From Phlegmacium glaucopus (Eukaryota; Basidiomycota; Agaricomycetes; Agaricales; Cortinariaceae), in assembly GCA_015039465.1 (NCBI GenBank), contig MU130569.1:197922-261921 (forward strand): a stretch of DNA of 64,000 nt, in the 5' to 3' direction. Below are positions 35,886 to 46,854 of this stretch, piece by piece; within the stretch, counting starts at the first letter, position 1; each line of letters opens with the position of its first letter. Under the pieces are notes generated by a model. That model was not told where the DNA came from and searched no databases. It saw only the letters and a program-made list of their open reading frames with translations. A program made the position numbers and the translations under genes.

Positions 35886-36064
35886 AGGGATTCCAAGTAA
35901 CAAAATATAACAAATCTGTGCAGCGAGATAGGAAGAGTAAGTAGGGGCTTGTGATCCAATGAAAAAGGTTACTTTAAAATCAGGTACGCTTGTGATCATA
36001 ATTTCAAAAATAAACCGGGTCGTCTCGGAGTCCACTTCCTCCTCTCCTTCGACCTCTTCTACTA

Positions 36065-37386
36065 GTGCATCTCCGTATGAGTCCTCCTCCAAATACCCCT
36101 GCTCCAAAGTCTCGCATAGGTGTTCCTTGCACTGCACCAGCAGTACCTCGTGCACGACGAACTGGAACAGCCAAGGAAAATACTACCCCTAGGGGGGGTG
36201 CCACGTCGGCAAAACAAAACAAAAATCTCCAGCCATTGAGCCCTTCTCAGCAGAATGACGAGAGTACATTACAGAATATTCTAAATCGGATGGGAAAGAT
36301 TGAAGGTCAGCTACATTCCTTTTCGAAGATTGTACTCACATTGTACAATTTATAAAGCGGAGAACAGCGCACTCAAAATGCAGCTTCAAGATGCCCATAA
36401 TTCAACATCTATGGGGTCTGGTGGCCAAATGGCAGTCCAGGTTCACGGTGATGAGAATGAAGAGACTTCTGTTAATGAAACAGAAGCGAGATTAGCAGAA
36501 CTCGAAAGTAGAGTATTGAAATTTAATACCTTTATGGATGCAGTTACTCACATTTTGTGCACATGCAGAGGAGCTTGAGAAAGAGCGGGCATCAAATCAA
36601 GACCTTCAAGACAAGCTAAAGGCTCAGCAAGACAAAGCCTCGCAGGCGGGTGACGACGAAGATGCAGATGAAGGTTCTATTCCCCGCCCACGCGGTTCTT
36701 CTGGGAATGGGTTTAGCATTCAGGTAGCAATGGGACTCGCTACCTCAGACAAAAAGAAAGCGATCTACACCGGGGTTCAGGTGAGTCCATCACAAACTAT
36801 TGGCTTTAAAGAGGACTCAACTTGAATTTTTTGTAGCGCTACCTGCGTGACCTCGCCCTCAGTGCTCATTTGAACTGGGAGTTGTCGTGGGCAGAAATAC
36901 CTGCTGAAGCAAAGGTGAAAATGTACAAGGTGGTGAGTAAAACTGTGGGAATAATGATCCCATCGCCATGTACCTAAAGGACTGACTCGGATATGGCATA
37001 TGCAGGCACACGAGAACCACCCATTCTTGAAGCAGTACCAGAATGACTGGGCAACTGAAGAGATTGTAAAGCAATATTTCAAGAATAAAAGAAAGCATGC
37101 CTACAAGAGTAAATGGCTCGAGCCCCCTACGAAGTATCAACACCTCACTGAAGCCTCACAAAAGCGGACGACATCAGGCTCCCGTGTGAAGAAAGCGACC
37201 ATCGTGTTGGCAACCAAAAAAGCGAAGAAGGCTGCGCATGCAGCAAACACCAAGAAACACAGTAGTTCTAGCAAAGGAAAGAAAAAAGCAATAGAGCAAC
37301 AAGAGGATATCGATGACGAGCAGGAGCAGGAGGAAATGATGGGGGATTGGGATGAAGATGTCGAAATGGACAATGACTTCGAGTGA
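36065..37386 (+). CDS. Second transposon protein, coiled-coil and basic (copy B)
   Basis: Counterpart of the minus-strand gene of copy A, with the same exons and acidic C-terminus. Noted differences are in the segment before NDWATEEIVKQY (HENHPFLKQYQ here, RENHPFLKRYR in copy A). The 5' end overlaps the extended open frame of the divergent transposase, so the two genes share one central promoter region of less than about 200 bp between the chosen starts. Confidence 0.7.
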
Positions 37387-37592
37387 AGAATTCACGCACA
37401 ATGTGTACGTATGCGTAAACATGCTTCTATCACCTTCCTATCTGCTCCATTAACATTGACACCATCGTCACTTTTTACCTCAATTAGTATGCAATTATGA
37501 TATCCTACACACGGTACACCATATATATCTCATCTTAGTTCCTGTAGATATCGTAGTAATCCAATTTCTCCACCCAATAATTTAAACACCCT

Positions 37593-37858
37593 ACTCATGG
37601 TTGATTTTGACCACTGCAAACGGTTGAATTTGAGCAGCTGACTGAGGTCGAACATCAACCTGGCAACCAACCTGCTGATGGTTGAACATCATCCAAGCGT
37701 ACAAATTGTACGAATGGTTGAATTTTACAAAATAAGGTTGAAATTCAACCAAAGTGATCAACCTTAGAGAAGAGGTGCAATTCAACCTTCGTTCGACCAT
37801 GGGTAGGTTGACAACCAACCCATCGATGGTTGAATCTCAAGGTTGAATTTCAACCATG
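37593..37858. repeat. Subterminal motif array, copy B (outer end)
   Basis: The inverted counterpart of 22948-23213; GGTTGA/TCAACC motifs in both orientations. Confidence 0.8.
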
Positions 37859-37873
37859 TTTATCGTGACAGAG

Positions 37874-38279
37874 GTATGTAACCGTTAGAGGCGCAAAGCA
37901 CATCAGTAAAACTGTAAACGGCAAATTAATTTCCAGGTTTCCGCTGGTTTCCGTTGGTTTTTGGGTTTCTGGAAACTTGGAAAGCAGAAACACAGAAACC
38001 TGATACAATCTTACTACCCTAATGTTTTCATCTGCATCATTAAAATTGACATTCGTTTTTGAAAACAAAACACATCAACGCAGCTACTTAATAATGTATA
38101 GTTATAGACATTACTAGGGTAGGCAATTATAGTAATAGATCCTTTTGTGGTCTTTCATGGCTTTTGACAATTTCCCAGGTTTTCTAGACCATGTTTTACA
38201 AACTCCCGGTCACTCAGAGTCATTGTAAAAATTGGTCCATAACAAACACATTGCGTAAAAATACAAAGTACCAAAAAAT
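37874..38279. repeat. GGTTTC-rich repeat related to one at 58.86 kb
   Basis: The stretch AGGTTTCCGCTGGTTTCCG at about 37938 is followed by TGGAAACTTGGAAAGCAG. The same order (GGTTTC-type repeats, then CTGGAAACTTG) occurs at about 58860-58940. I infer two copies of one repeat family. No gene seen. Confidence 0.45.
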
Positions 38280-38798
38280 CTACTTGCGTCGCTTTGACAC
38301 CTGCTCTTCCTCCTCCTCCTCCTCCTCCTCCCACTCCCCCTCCTCCTCCTCTTCCTCGGATCCGCTGATACAGCGACGGCGTTTGCCAAGGAAAGAACCA
38401 TCCAATCCATGAATGTACTCACTTGTTATCTCGCTCGCTTGACGCATCTGTACGTTTGAGGATTTTTCCGGGTCTCCACCTAAAGGCATCAGGAAGTAGT
38501 CTATTTTCGTATCATTGAGGGTCGCGGACTTCCAGGTTAGAGGATCATCTGGTGGATTGGAGTCATTGGTAGGCGACTTCAATCCGGTTGGAGTGATGCA
38601 GAGAGGCTCCATCTTCATGGCAGCCTCCCGGAGGCGCTCAGAGAACCATGTTTGATCAGGATTGATAGACGGATCGCTCTCGCTGTTCTGATAACGATCA
38701 TTGAAGACTTTTCCCAGTTGATCCAGAAGGTTGTTGACACCAAGTTTCTCGAATTGGGAGACGCACCAGTGACTTCGACCGAGCGAACAGAGTGCTAA

Positions 38799-39310
38799 GA
38801 GCCTGTTCAGTAACCGAACCATCAGCGAATTTGTGAAAAACTGATGCGGAATTTTGTGACCAAATTGTGAGAAACGTGTGACCATGTCGCTACCGTCGCG
38901 TCGTTGCAATCTCGCCGTGAACGCCTCAATTCACGCAATCTAATGCCTCCCCGCGGTGCCGCCTGGTCTGATACGGAAACGAACACGCTCATCGGTTTTC
39001 TCGCATCACAGCTGCCTACAGTTGCAGTTGATACGGTTGGGATGACCACTCATGAGCTCTGCAACCCACATTTCACCTGTTAGGGCAGAGGTGTGATATG
39101 GGGTCTTGTCATAAAATGAACCCGCATAAATTTGGGCAGCAAATGCCACAGCATTGACCACAAAAGCGGCAGCAGCAGCAGCAAGGCGCTGTGCTTCATG
39201 GGGTGGCCGCATCGTGATATAAGAGATTTGATTACATAATGTCACACACAGATCGAATTTGACGTGAACTTTCACAAATTCGCCCACGGTTTTGGTTACT
39301 GAACAGGCTC
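38799..39310 (-). mobile_element. Non-autonomous PIF/Harbinger-like element inside the kinase gene
   Basis: 512 bp with inverted ends GAGCCTGTTCAGTAACC (plus-strand right end GGTTACTGAACAGGCTC; the left copy has one mismatch in its last visible bases) and a 3-bp target duplication TAA (38796-38798, 39311-39313). TWA duplications are typical of PIF/Harbinger. On the minus strand it retains a frame (39287-39006) with RLAAAAAAFVV and YDKTPYHTSALTGEMWVAEL, which looks like the N-terminus of a DDE_4 (Harbinger) transposase. The rest of the transposase is missing, so it is a deletion derivative. Confidence 0.8.
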
Positions 39311-40884
39311 TAACACGTTCACCTTGCCATCACCCCCAATTACCGACCCACTGATGAGGGGGATACTGTCGGAAAAGAGAAGTTGCATCCGTCTAGAAAG
39401 AACAAGAGGCTCCATGTCATGTTTCAGATAGAGTAGAGCCTCGTAGATGATGACCCAGAAGGCAGACTCTATATCATCCCATAGCGTATGTGTTACAGTA
39501 GGACCTTGGTTCTGTAGGATTTTCGCGGAAATAAATGCCCAAGTGCCCTGCATATACAGTGTCAGTAACTACAAAATTAGATATATGGACCGTAACTCAC
39601 GGTACGTCCAGAACGTGGTTCGCCTTTATGCTTCCTCCACAGCAGGCACATATCCCAGTCGATAAGAATGCCTCTCCATTCTCGAGTGTCTTTATCTTTA
39701 ACGATCATTATGTTGCCGGCGCTGAGATCGCGATGTAATATACCGGCCTTGTACGCTTGTTGAGCGCCTGGTAGAGAGATCGTTAGAATTGCTAACCAAA
39801 AGTGAATGAAACACGCACCTTCAACTGCATCCGCTATACAGGATAGCAGTACTTTGGACCAGGCGAATGTAGATAAGTCACGAGCGACAGTATCCAAAAT
39901 TATACGATGGCAGACCATTTTACACTTCAAGTGTTTTGATTTTGAGGAGAGCTTCTCGACCCATTCCTGCGTTTCCGTCTCCAGCCCAAGAACGTCGCCG
40001 CCCAAACGCATAGATGCCACATGCTTGACATCGTGCTCCTTCAGCATCCGGTAGATAGCTGCCTCGCGAGCTGTACGCGGCGAAACCGTCTGCCATGAAT
40101 CTTTCAGAAAACACATTGTAGGCGGTTTTCGATTCTTTCGATTCTCTATCTTCGATTCATAAGGATAGGCTAGACAGCGTCTAGTAGCACGACAAAAAGG
40201 AAACAGACATGCACGCGAATATTTCGGAGGCGGAATGAAGAAGTTTTCCACCTCTTTCGTTTTGTCATCTGTCACCTCCATGCGAAAGAATCCTTCAAAG
40301 GGGAGGGGGTCGTCACCGCGCTTGAACTTAGCACCACCATACCAAGCGGATTTGTGATATTTTTCAAAGGCGGCCCGCACGGACGCTGGAGGAAGCTTCT
40401 TCTTGGGTAGCTCAATAACCGTGGGGTCGAATCCTCTCTGACGAACTGTGAGTTGGCAATAACGTAGGTAGAAGTTGAAAATGTGGAATGGGTTCTTGGT
40501 GTAATCAAATCGACGAGTGACGATGGCTCCTCGACGGTCCCAGCGAATGAAGCGAGCGTATCGACCAAGAATCAACATTGAGAAAAAGTGGTTTCGAAAA
40601 GACATGGACAGACCGACGCCTGCATAGGCAGAAATCTGGCCGCGCGTGTGGATACCAGACTCGGTGTCGGTCTCAACACTCGAGAAGGCGGAGGGTGTTG
40701 GTATGTTGGCCTCGTCCAATGCGATGTTTTCTTCTTCCTGGTGTTCTTCTTCCTGAGGCTCTTCCTCGCCGGGTGATGGTTGAAGCAAGGCATCATCTAT
40801 GGTATCATCTATGGCATCATGGCTCAGTGCGTCCGTCTGGTCCTGATCCTCTTCATCCCTCTCATTTTCCTCTTCCTTCTCCTT

Positions 40885-40985
40885 TTCCTTCTCATTGTTC
40901 TCCTTCTCCTTGTTCTCCTTGTTCTCTTCATCCTCCTCCTCCTCCTCCTCCTCCTCCTGCTCCTCTTCACCCTCCTCATCATCAT
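40885..40985. repeat. Trinucleotide-rich tract coding for an acidic linker
   Basis: CTCCTCCTC/TTCTCC-type repeats code on the minus strand for the Glu/Lys/Asn-rich linker of the FunK1 protein. The overlapping plus-strand Leu-rich and Pro-rich frames are shadows. Confidence 0.7.
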
Positions 40986-41668
40986 CCGCGTCCTTGTCTG
41001 ATACATGCTGGAATGCATCGTGACTACGGTCAACTTTGAATTCTTGATGAGTCTGTTGATGCGAGAAGTTGGTATGTGCTTTAAGGTCGTCGTTCCAGTA
41101 GGTGGAAATATCTGGGTTGAGGTTTTTGCAAGAGGTATCTGGGAGGTTGGTGTTTAAAAAGCGGAGAGTCTGCGGGTTTGGAACCTTGGCCTTCGTCAAC
41201 GCGGTCTTTGTAACCCACTTGTCAAGGGCCTTCACCTGAGAAAGATATGAATTATACATTCAAACAATCCATTATTAAATGTAAACTCACAAACGGTTTA
41301 TACATCTCACTTTCCTTCTGCCCTGGTTTAGGAACCACGCTCCGCAGATCCTTTAGACGCTGCTTTGAAGGGCGTTTTCCCCTGTAAGCATCTGGCGTCG
41401 TGTCGTTCCAAGGTAGCAATTTTTCAAGGAACGTCTGGGGATCCATTCCGACGAGAAAGTGACCTTTTGCCTCTAGGGCGATCCTTGTATATTCTTTCTT
41501 CATATCCCTGGTCGCGTCCATTGAGAACGGTTGAGTTGCAGACTTATGGGCAATAGGAGTCTGGTGAGCAGGAGGAGCTGTTGGAGGTGGAGTCTTTGGA
41601 GGTGGAGTCTTTGGGGGGTCAGAAGGGGGTGCCACCGCTGTTGTTTCTGCCATGGATGTTTCTGCCAT

Positions 41669-41993
41669 GGACGGTGCAAGTTAAGAACAACAATCGAAGT
41701 TCGAACTTTGGTTAACAGCAGCACGTGACTGTTTGATACAACATCCATTTATTCACGTGACTTTATTGGTGTTGCCGAGAAGTCCAGACAGCGACTCATT
41801 GACCGGCACCATCACGTTGAATCTCACCGAAAGTCTATCACTACATCAATCAAGACAATATCACAGCTTATCCCTCAAATTAAATACACAGACTTTAAAT
41901 ATCCATTTTGGTTATTTAAATAATTTACAACATAATCTGGCTAAGCCTTTAGCATACCATTCGGAAACTTAGTTAAAATTTTCAATAAGAGCA
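41669..41993. other. Spacer between kinase and esterase genes
   Basis: No gene seen. It holds the kinase promoter on its left side and the 3' end of the esterase on the right. Confidence 0.4.
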
Positions 41994-44255
41994 TCACTGA
42001 GCAGAGAACGCTGCAACGCTTTCCCAGAACCTATTATATTTCATGTAGTCAACCTTCAGAGAAAAAGAAAGAAACAACTCACGCGCATCGGCTCAACAGC
42101 GCACTCGAAGTCGTGATCGCACGAATGTCAGGAGCGCCAGCTGCCGTGACATTGAACAACATCTCGTTAGAACCCTCCCAAAGTTGCCATGTAGGGGTGA
42201 TATCCGCCGAGTCCGATTTAATGTTAGTGTCGAGTGTCTTGACGAAACTGAGGAACGACTCGGAAAACGATTTTCCAAACGGTGAGATATTGGCCAAGTT
42301 ACCTCCCCTATGCAGGTTTAAAAGGATGATTAATGGATAAGAAGCAAATTACTAACGGGAAATAGAAAGCAACGTCTTGACCATGTAAGGCAGGTGGCAC
42401 AGCGAATTCACCCTGGAAATATTAGGTGAGTATATTGAGAAAAAAGAGACAAGAAACACTGACCTTGAAGCCACGGCTATTAAAACCGCGTAACAAATAG
42501 TAAGTGGGACAGATGAAGATTGCTGTCAGTTGAGACAAAAAATCAGCTTCCACCTCTGTGAACCTCGACAACGATACTCACATTCGCCCATGATAGCGTC
42601 GGCCTGGAAGATATTGGTTCCCAAACCTGCGTATTGCGCGACGGCAGCATTAATTTGCGCAGTACCAAAGTTGGGGTATAATTGCGAGACGTAGTCAGCT
42701 ATTTGGACCGTAGATGCTGTATTTTGATTAACAAATACGGTGCCTTCGAACGCATTGGTGACTGTAAGCACAATGCCCTACAAAAGATCATAATGATGAT
42801 GATGAATTGGTAGTAGAATCTACGAACCCCGTTCAATTTTCCTGCCTGCATAAGCTGGGTTGGGCGTTTGGTGATGAAACTCCCATCAACGACGGGGACA
42901 AAGGTAAAAACGCCGAAAAAGCCAGCATGGTTGATGTTAACATTGGCAGTTTGAAGGGCGTTAACATCGGCGCCTCGCAAACACTCAAATGTATCTTTTG
43001 CAGATGCACAGCTGAAGGTCGTGTTAGATGGGATCAAGAACAAGTTACGGGAGAAAATATACTTTGTCTGGGTTACAACCTCACTATACAGTGTCTGTCA
43101 TTTATTTGACTTGTAAGTTATGGGTAGGTCAGAGCTATTAACACGAACACACCTCTGGGATGGGATCGTCAAAGTTGTATTGAGATGGCAAGAAGGTCGA
43201 GCTCGTAATCGCGGCTCTGAAAAGCGATGGTCGTGTATTTCCACCATTTGCGATGACCTGTTGTAAAACTGAGCCAGCGCCGGCTGACTCTCCCCAGATG
43301 GTCACTAGATTTGGGTCTCCGCCGAATTTATCGATCTTAAAAAGGTAGCGTTACTTCGTGTCACAAATTACAACTTGGAACGAGGACTGACATGTTGCTG
43401 CACCCATTGGAGTGCTGCCTGTTGATCCACTGTATTACAATAGTGAGTAAGGTCACCGTCGTTCTTCCTTCGAAAATAAAGACACTTACACAAACCAGCA
43501 TTTAATGCTCCACCACCTGCTTTGACCTCCTTCCCAGGTAGAAATCCGAACACTCCTAGCCGATACTGGATGATGACAGCCACGACGTCGCCGCTAGCCT
43601 CACGTATCAAATCATTACCATTGAACTGGGACGCGCTGCCTGCAATGTACCCGCCCCTTACATATAGAAAAATTGATAAACCCTCAAACTCATTGTAGGT
43701 AAACGAGGGTTGGGACATACCCGTGTATCCAGACAATAACCGGAAGTTTCTTCTTTTCTCCCAAATTTCCAGGAACGTAGACGCTAACCACGATCTCAGT
43801 AAGTATATGGAGTATTCCAATCGACATGAAGGCGTACTTTAGGAAGAGACAATCCTCCGGAGCTGAAGCATCGTCGCTGCGACTGCGGAATGGAGATGTA
43901 GCAGCCACTCCATCCCCAGCTTGTTGACACGCAGGCGGTTGTGTGTTCGCTAACTGAATACCTTTCGTGTGGACAGGAAGTTGAGGTGCTTTGAACCTCA
44001 GAGATCCTATTAATAGTCAAGACGCAATTCAATCTATTAATATCAAACCTTACCAATTGGCGCTGCGGCGTATCTTATTGCAAGGAATTGTGTATTGGTC
44101 GCGTTGTTGACTGGATCTGGAGCAGGGATTCCTTGGTACTGTGAATACCCGAGATCAACAATTGGAGTGACAGGCTTGACCGGCTTGGGCTTGGGGTAAA
44201 CTGATGGGGCAACACATAAAAGGAAGCAGGCGAGGTTTCTGGTGAAGGCCCGCAT
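41994..44255 (-). CDS. Secreted type-B carboxylesterase (copy 3)
   Basis: Start MRAFTRNLACFLLCVAPSVY is a signal-peptide-like sequence, followed by VDLGYSQYQGIPAPDPVNNA. Further motifs: APEDCLFL, the oxyanion-hole HGGGYIAGSAS, VAVIIQYRLGVFGFLPG, the nucleophile region WGESAGAGSV, VVDGSFI, GQDVAFYFP and FGKSFSESFLSFV; it ends FWESVAAFSAQ. The exons stay open and splice sites are GT-AG, so it looks functional. The middle (about 42600-43050) is nearly identical, introns included, to copy 2. The two ends are clearly more diverged. Confidence 0.85.
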
Positions 44256-45011
44256 CTGATCTGATGATCTGAACGACTTTGTGAGACGAGAAGTGACAGC
44301 TGGGATTTAAGTAACAGAGGTTTGGTCTCAACAACAGAGGAACTCTAAAGGTTTTAGAACTCGCCGAGGGATTCTCTAGGGACTAGGCCATAATATATAT
44401 ACTAGGCCCAAGATAGCTGAGAACTAGATAGGAGAAGTATAAAAGATGACCCAGCACAGGAGTAGGTTAGAAATAGCTAGGTGGGATAAAGTAGAATAAA
44501 CTAGGTAAGTATTAAAGGTACAGAGTGAGTATGACGGTGTTCTGTGATCACGAGAAATAATCAAGGGGTAAAAGAGTGTAAAAAAAAATGTTACAGAAAC
44601 GAAATGTGGTCTCGTTCCCATCCGGAGTGTCAAAATATACTACACAGTTCCCACCATGCACAGAATTTTGATTCTCCGACGGTCCGTCGGTACCGCCGGG
44701 TAAAATTCACACGCAACGTCTCGACACAAGACCCTCCCACGTGAGACGAGAAAATGTCACGTGACCTTAACGGAGCCGCTACCATCAACTACTACCACAT
44801 CAAATATTACCGAAGTGTCTCTACAGTCAGGGCCTTTCGATCAAAAACCCTTAGCTATCAGATGAATTTTCTGATGTAGCACACTGTAGCACACGTTCTG
44901 ACCGAACATCTGACTATTGAGAGCGACGAGCTGTTCCCGAAGGTAATCGGGAACCTCAAGTTACATCTCAGCCTGAGCTAGACCTCATCATACACCACCA
45001 CCTCATGCATC
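44256..45011. promoter_or_regulatory. Divergent intergenic region
   Basis: Separates the minus-strand esterase from the plus-strand membrane protein gene and must hold both promoters. AT-rich blocks (TAATATATATAC near 44392) are present but no definite element is recognised. Confidence 0.4.
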
Positions 45012-46272
45012 ATGGCCAGTATTGGGCTAGAAACAACTTTCATTGGATTATGTCTCCAAGGCTTCTTCTACGGTATGATAATCGGTTCTATCATTCTTTC
45101 AAGGCCGTGCTAAAGCACTCCAACAATATTCCGGCCTAGGTCTCTATACTGCCATTTTCGTCATGTATTTACAATACTATGCAGCAAAAGAAAGCACCTA
45201 CAGGTCGACAACTATCATTTTCTGTGCTCACTGTGTTCTGTATGTCTTAACTGTGGCTACCTTCACCTTCAATTTAGCCATAACTGTAATCGAGGTATGT
45301 CACCATTTCATCAGTAACGATAACAAATTTCTTTGCGCTAATCAATTGTGCAGACTGAGACCATGAATACCTTGGTGCTGTACTGCAGCTATGTGATTTC
45401 AGTCATAATATACGGATTCTGCGACTTCATCTCTCAAGCTATCCTAGTACGCAGAAACACCATGCCTATAATTCGTTTTATTCATCCGAACATTCAAAGG
45501 TCTACCGTTGCTGGATTGTGTGGGGTTACAATACCTATGTCGTGATCATTCCTGCCATCTTGACATTTGCATTCCTACGTAAGTCAAGCAATATCTTGAT
45601 TCACTGGCTGACTTCACTGGCAACTTACTGCCTTCAGCTACTTGGCTCTCGACTGTCGCCTCAGTTTACATTGCAAACAACCAACTTGCAACTACTAAAC
45701 AGGACTGGGCGTACAAGGTGGTTCCGACATGCGTCGGCATGTCCTTGACCGTGAATGCTCTCGTTACGGGCTTAATCGCGTTCAGGATCGTCAGGGTGTA
45801 CTGCCAAGTCAAGCCCACTTTGTACGGTAAAATGTCGGGCACTATTTCCGAGTGCAGACTTCGATCCATCGTATTCATAGTAATCGAATCTGCCATGGCA
45901 TTGTTTGCCTTCCAACTGGTTTGGGTCGTTTGCACCATTGTGAAGGCAGACGCTGCCAGTTACGTTCTTAACGTGATTGTCGGTACTCACCAAATGCTTA
46001 TTGTGAGTCCCTTGCTATATCTTATCTTATTGATATCATAATGATTGGGCCTTCGCCAGGGCATAACACCTACAATCATCCAAGTGCGGGTCTCAATGGG
46101 ATTGTCTTTCTATGACGAGAAATCCATGGTATCCATGGTAGAAGGCGGTGGCAGTGTGCACCTCACGCCTGATAATAACAATCCGGATTCAAATTCGGAA
46201 ATTGTGTCTGAGATCAAACACGATGGTATTGGGTTTCAACGAAGTATTGATATTGAGGTTGTAGAGAGATGA
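45012..46272 (+). CDS. Seven-helix membrane protein (DUF6534/DUF6533-like)
   Basis: A membrane protein family of unknown function widespread in Agaricomycetes. The start MASIGLETTFIGLCLQGFFY is followed by an intron (45073-45139), then GLYTAIFVMYLQYYAAKEST. Further exons read VLYVLTVATFTFNLAITVIE, TLVLYCSYVISVIIYGFCDF, the family-typical VYRCWIVWGYNTYVVIIPAI, VGMSLTVNALVTGLIAFRIV, SIVFIVIESAMALFAFQLVW and VLNVIVGTHQMLI, followed by an intron. Seven hydrophobic spans are visible. The cytoplasmic tail is hydrophilic and ends DIEVVER at 46270-46272. Five to six introns, all GT-AG. A fragment of a related copy is at 51574. Confidence 0.8.
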
Positions 46273-46854
46273 ATGTATAATACAATGACAGTGCCGGATC
46301 CAGCGCTAGAAAGTCAAAAGATGATCTTTCATTTTGTGGTTATAATAGTATCATAATCCGCAGATTCGGATGTAAGCCGAATCAATATCACAGCATCACG
46401 TTGTTAAAGGTTAAGCGATGAAAGGTGGGGAGGGATTATAGCTACAGGCTCGGATCGGGTTAGATAAAACCCTAGTCTTCACAGTCTTCACGTGAGTTCA
46501 AGGTATCATGGGGTGAGGTAATTTAAATACGGATTCTGATGCTTTCTGACGACGATCAAATGGATTCTAAATATCGAATATTTATTTTAAGAGGAACACT
46601 ACTGAGAAAAGCATTCATTGACAGAGATTGACAGCCAGTATTACATTTTCGTACATACATACTAAGTTGCACTCAAACAAAGCACAAAAGCACTCGTCGT
46701 TATGCAAGTAAAAAAGTTTTGGATGGAAGGCTACTAGTATTCCCAATTTTTCGATTGTTAGTGTGTGCCAAAACAATAAAAAGAAAGTATCCACTAGTGT
46801 ACATCCGTGGTGGGTATAAATCTTAGTGGTTGGGGATACCCACTATCCCAAACG
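46273..46854. other. Intergenic, shares repeat sequence with 54.68-55.28 kb
   Basis: The stretch from about 46580 (AATATTTATTTTAAG, then AACACTACTGAGAAAAG) matches the sequence flanking the MITE at 54730, without the MITE. This makes it a natural empty site. No gene seen. Confidence 0.6.

Larger units (their letters stand above)
32281..37873 (-). mobile_element. CACTA-like DNA transposon, copy B (5,593 bp, inverted)
   Basis: Near-identical to copy A in reverse orientation and exactly the same length. I noticed only about a dozen substitutions, such as Y/D, S/L and K/E changes in the transposase and a few in the second protein. Ends are ATCACTGTGGGAACAG (32281) and TTTATCGTGACAGAG (37873). 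Both genes remain open, so both copies look young and potentially active. Flanks are AAT on the inner side and GTATG on the outer side. Confidence 0.88.
38280..41668 (-). pseudogene. FunK1-type protein kinase gene interrupted by a Harbinger-like element
   Basis: A fungus-specific kinase family abundant in Agaricomycetes. The start MAETSMAETTAVAPPSDPPK leads a Pro-rich region. An intron (41236-41290) follows, then a segment with a long Glu/Asp/Lys-rich linker, then the kinase: FHIFNFYLRYCQLT, the catalytic loop HRDLSAGNIMI, an Asp-bearing LIDWDMCLLW in place of DFG, and GTWAFISAKIL. The C-terminal region after GDGKVNVL is cut by the element at 38799-39310, which brings a stop within six codons. 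The remaining exon reads LALCSLGRSHWCVSQFEKLG and ends in an acidic, basic-tailed region at 38280. Reading across the 3-bp duplication keeps frame, so the gene was intact before insertion. A truncated kinase with its catalytic loop could still be made. Confidence 0.8.

Noticed and set aside
40578..41039. 153-codon Pro/Arg-rich frame on the plus strand
   Set aside because: Antisense shadow of the acidic linker of the kinase gene.
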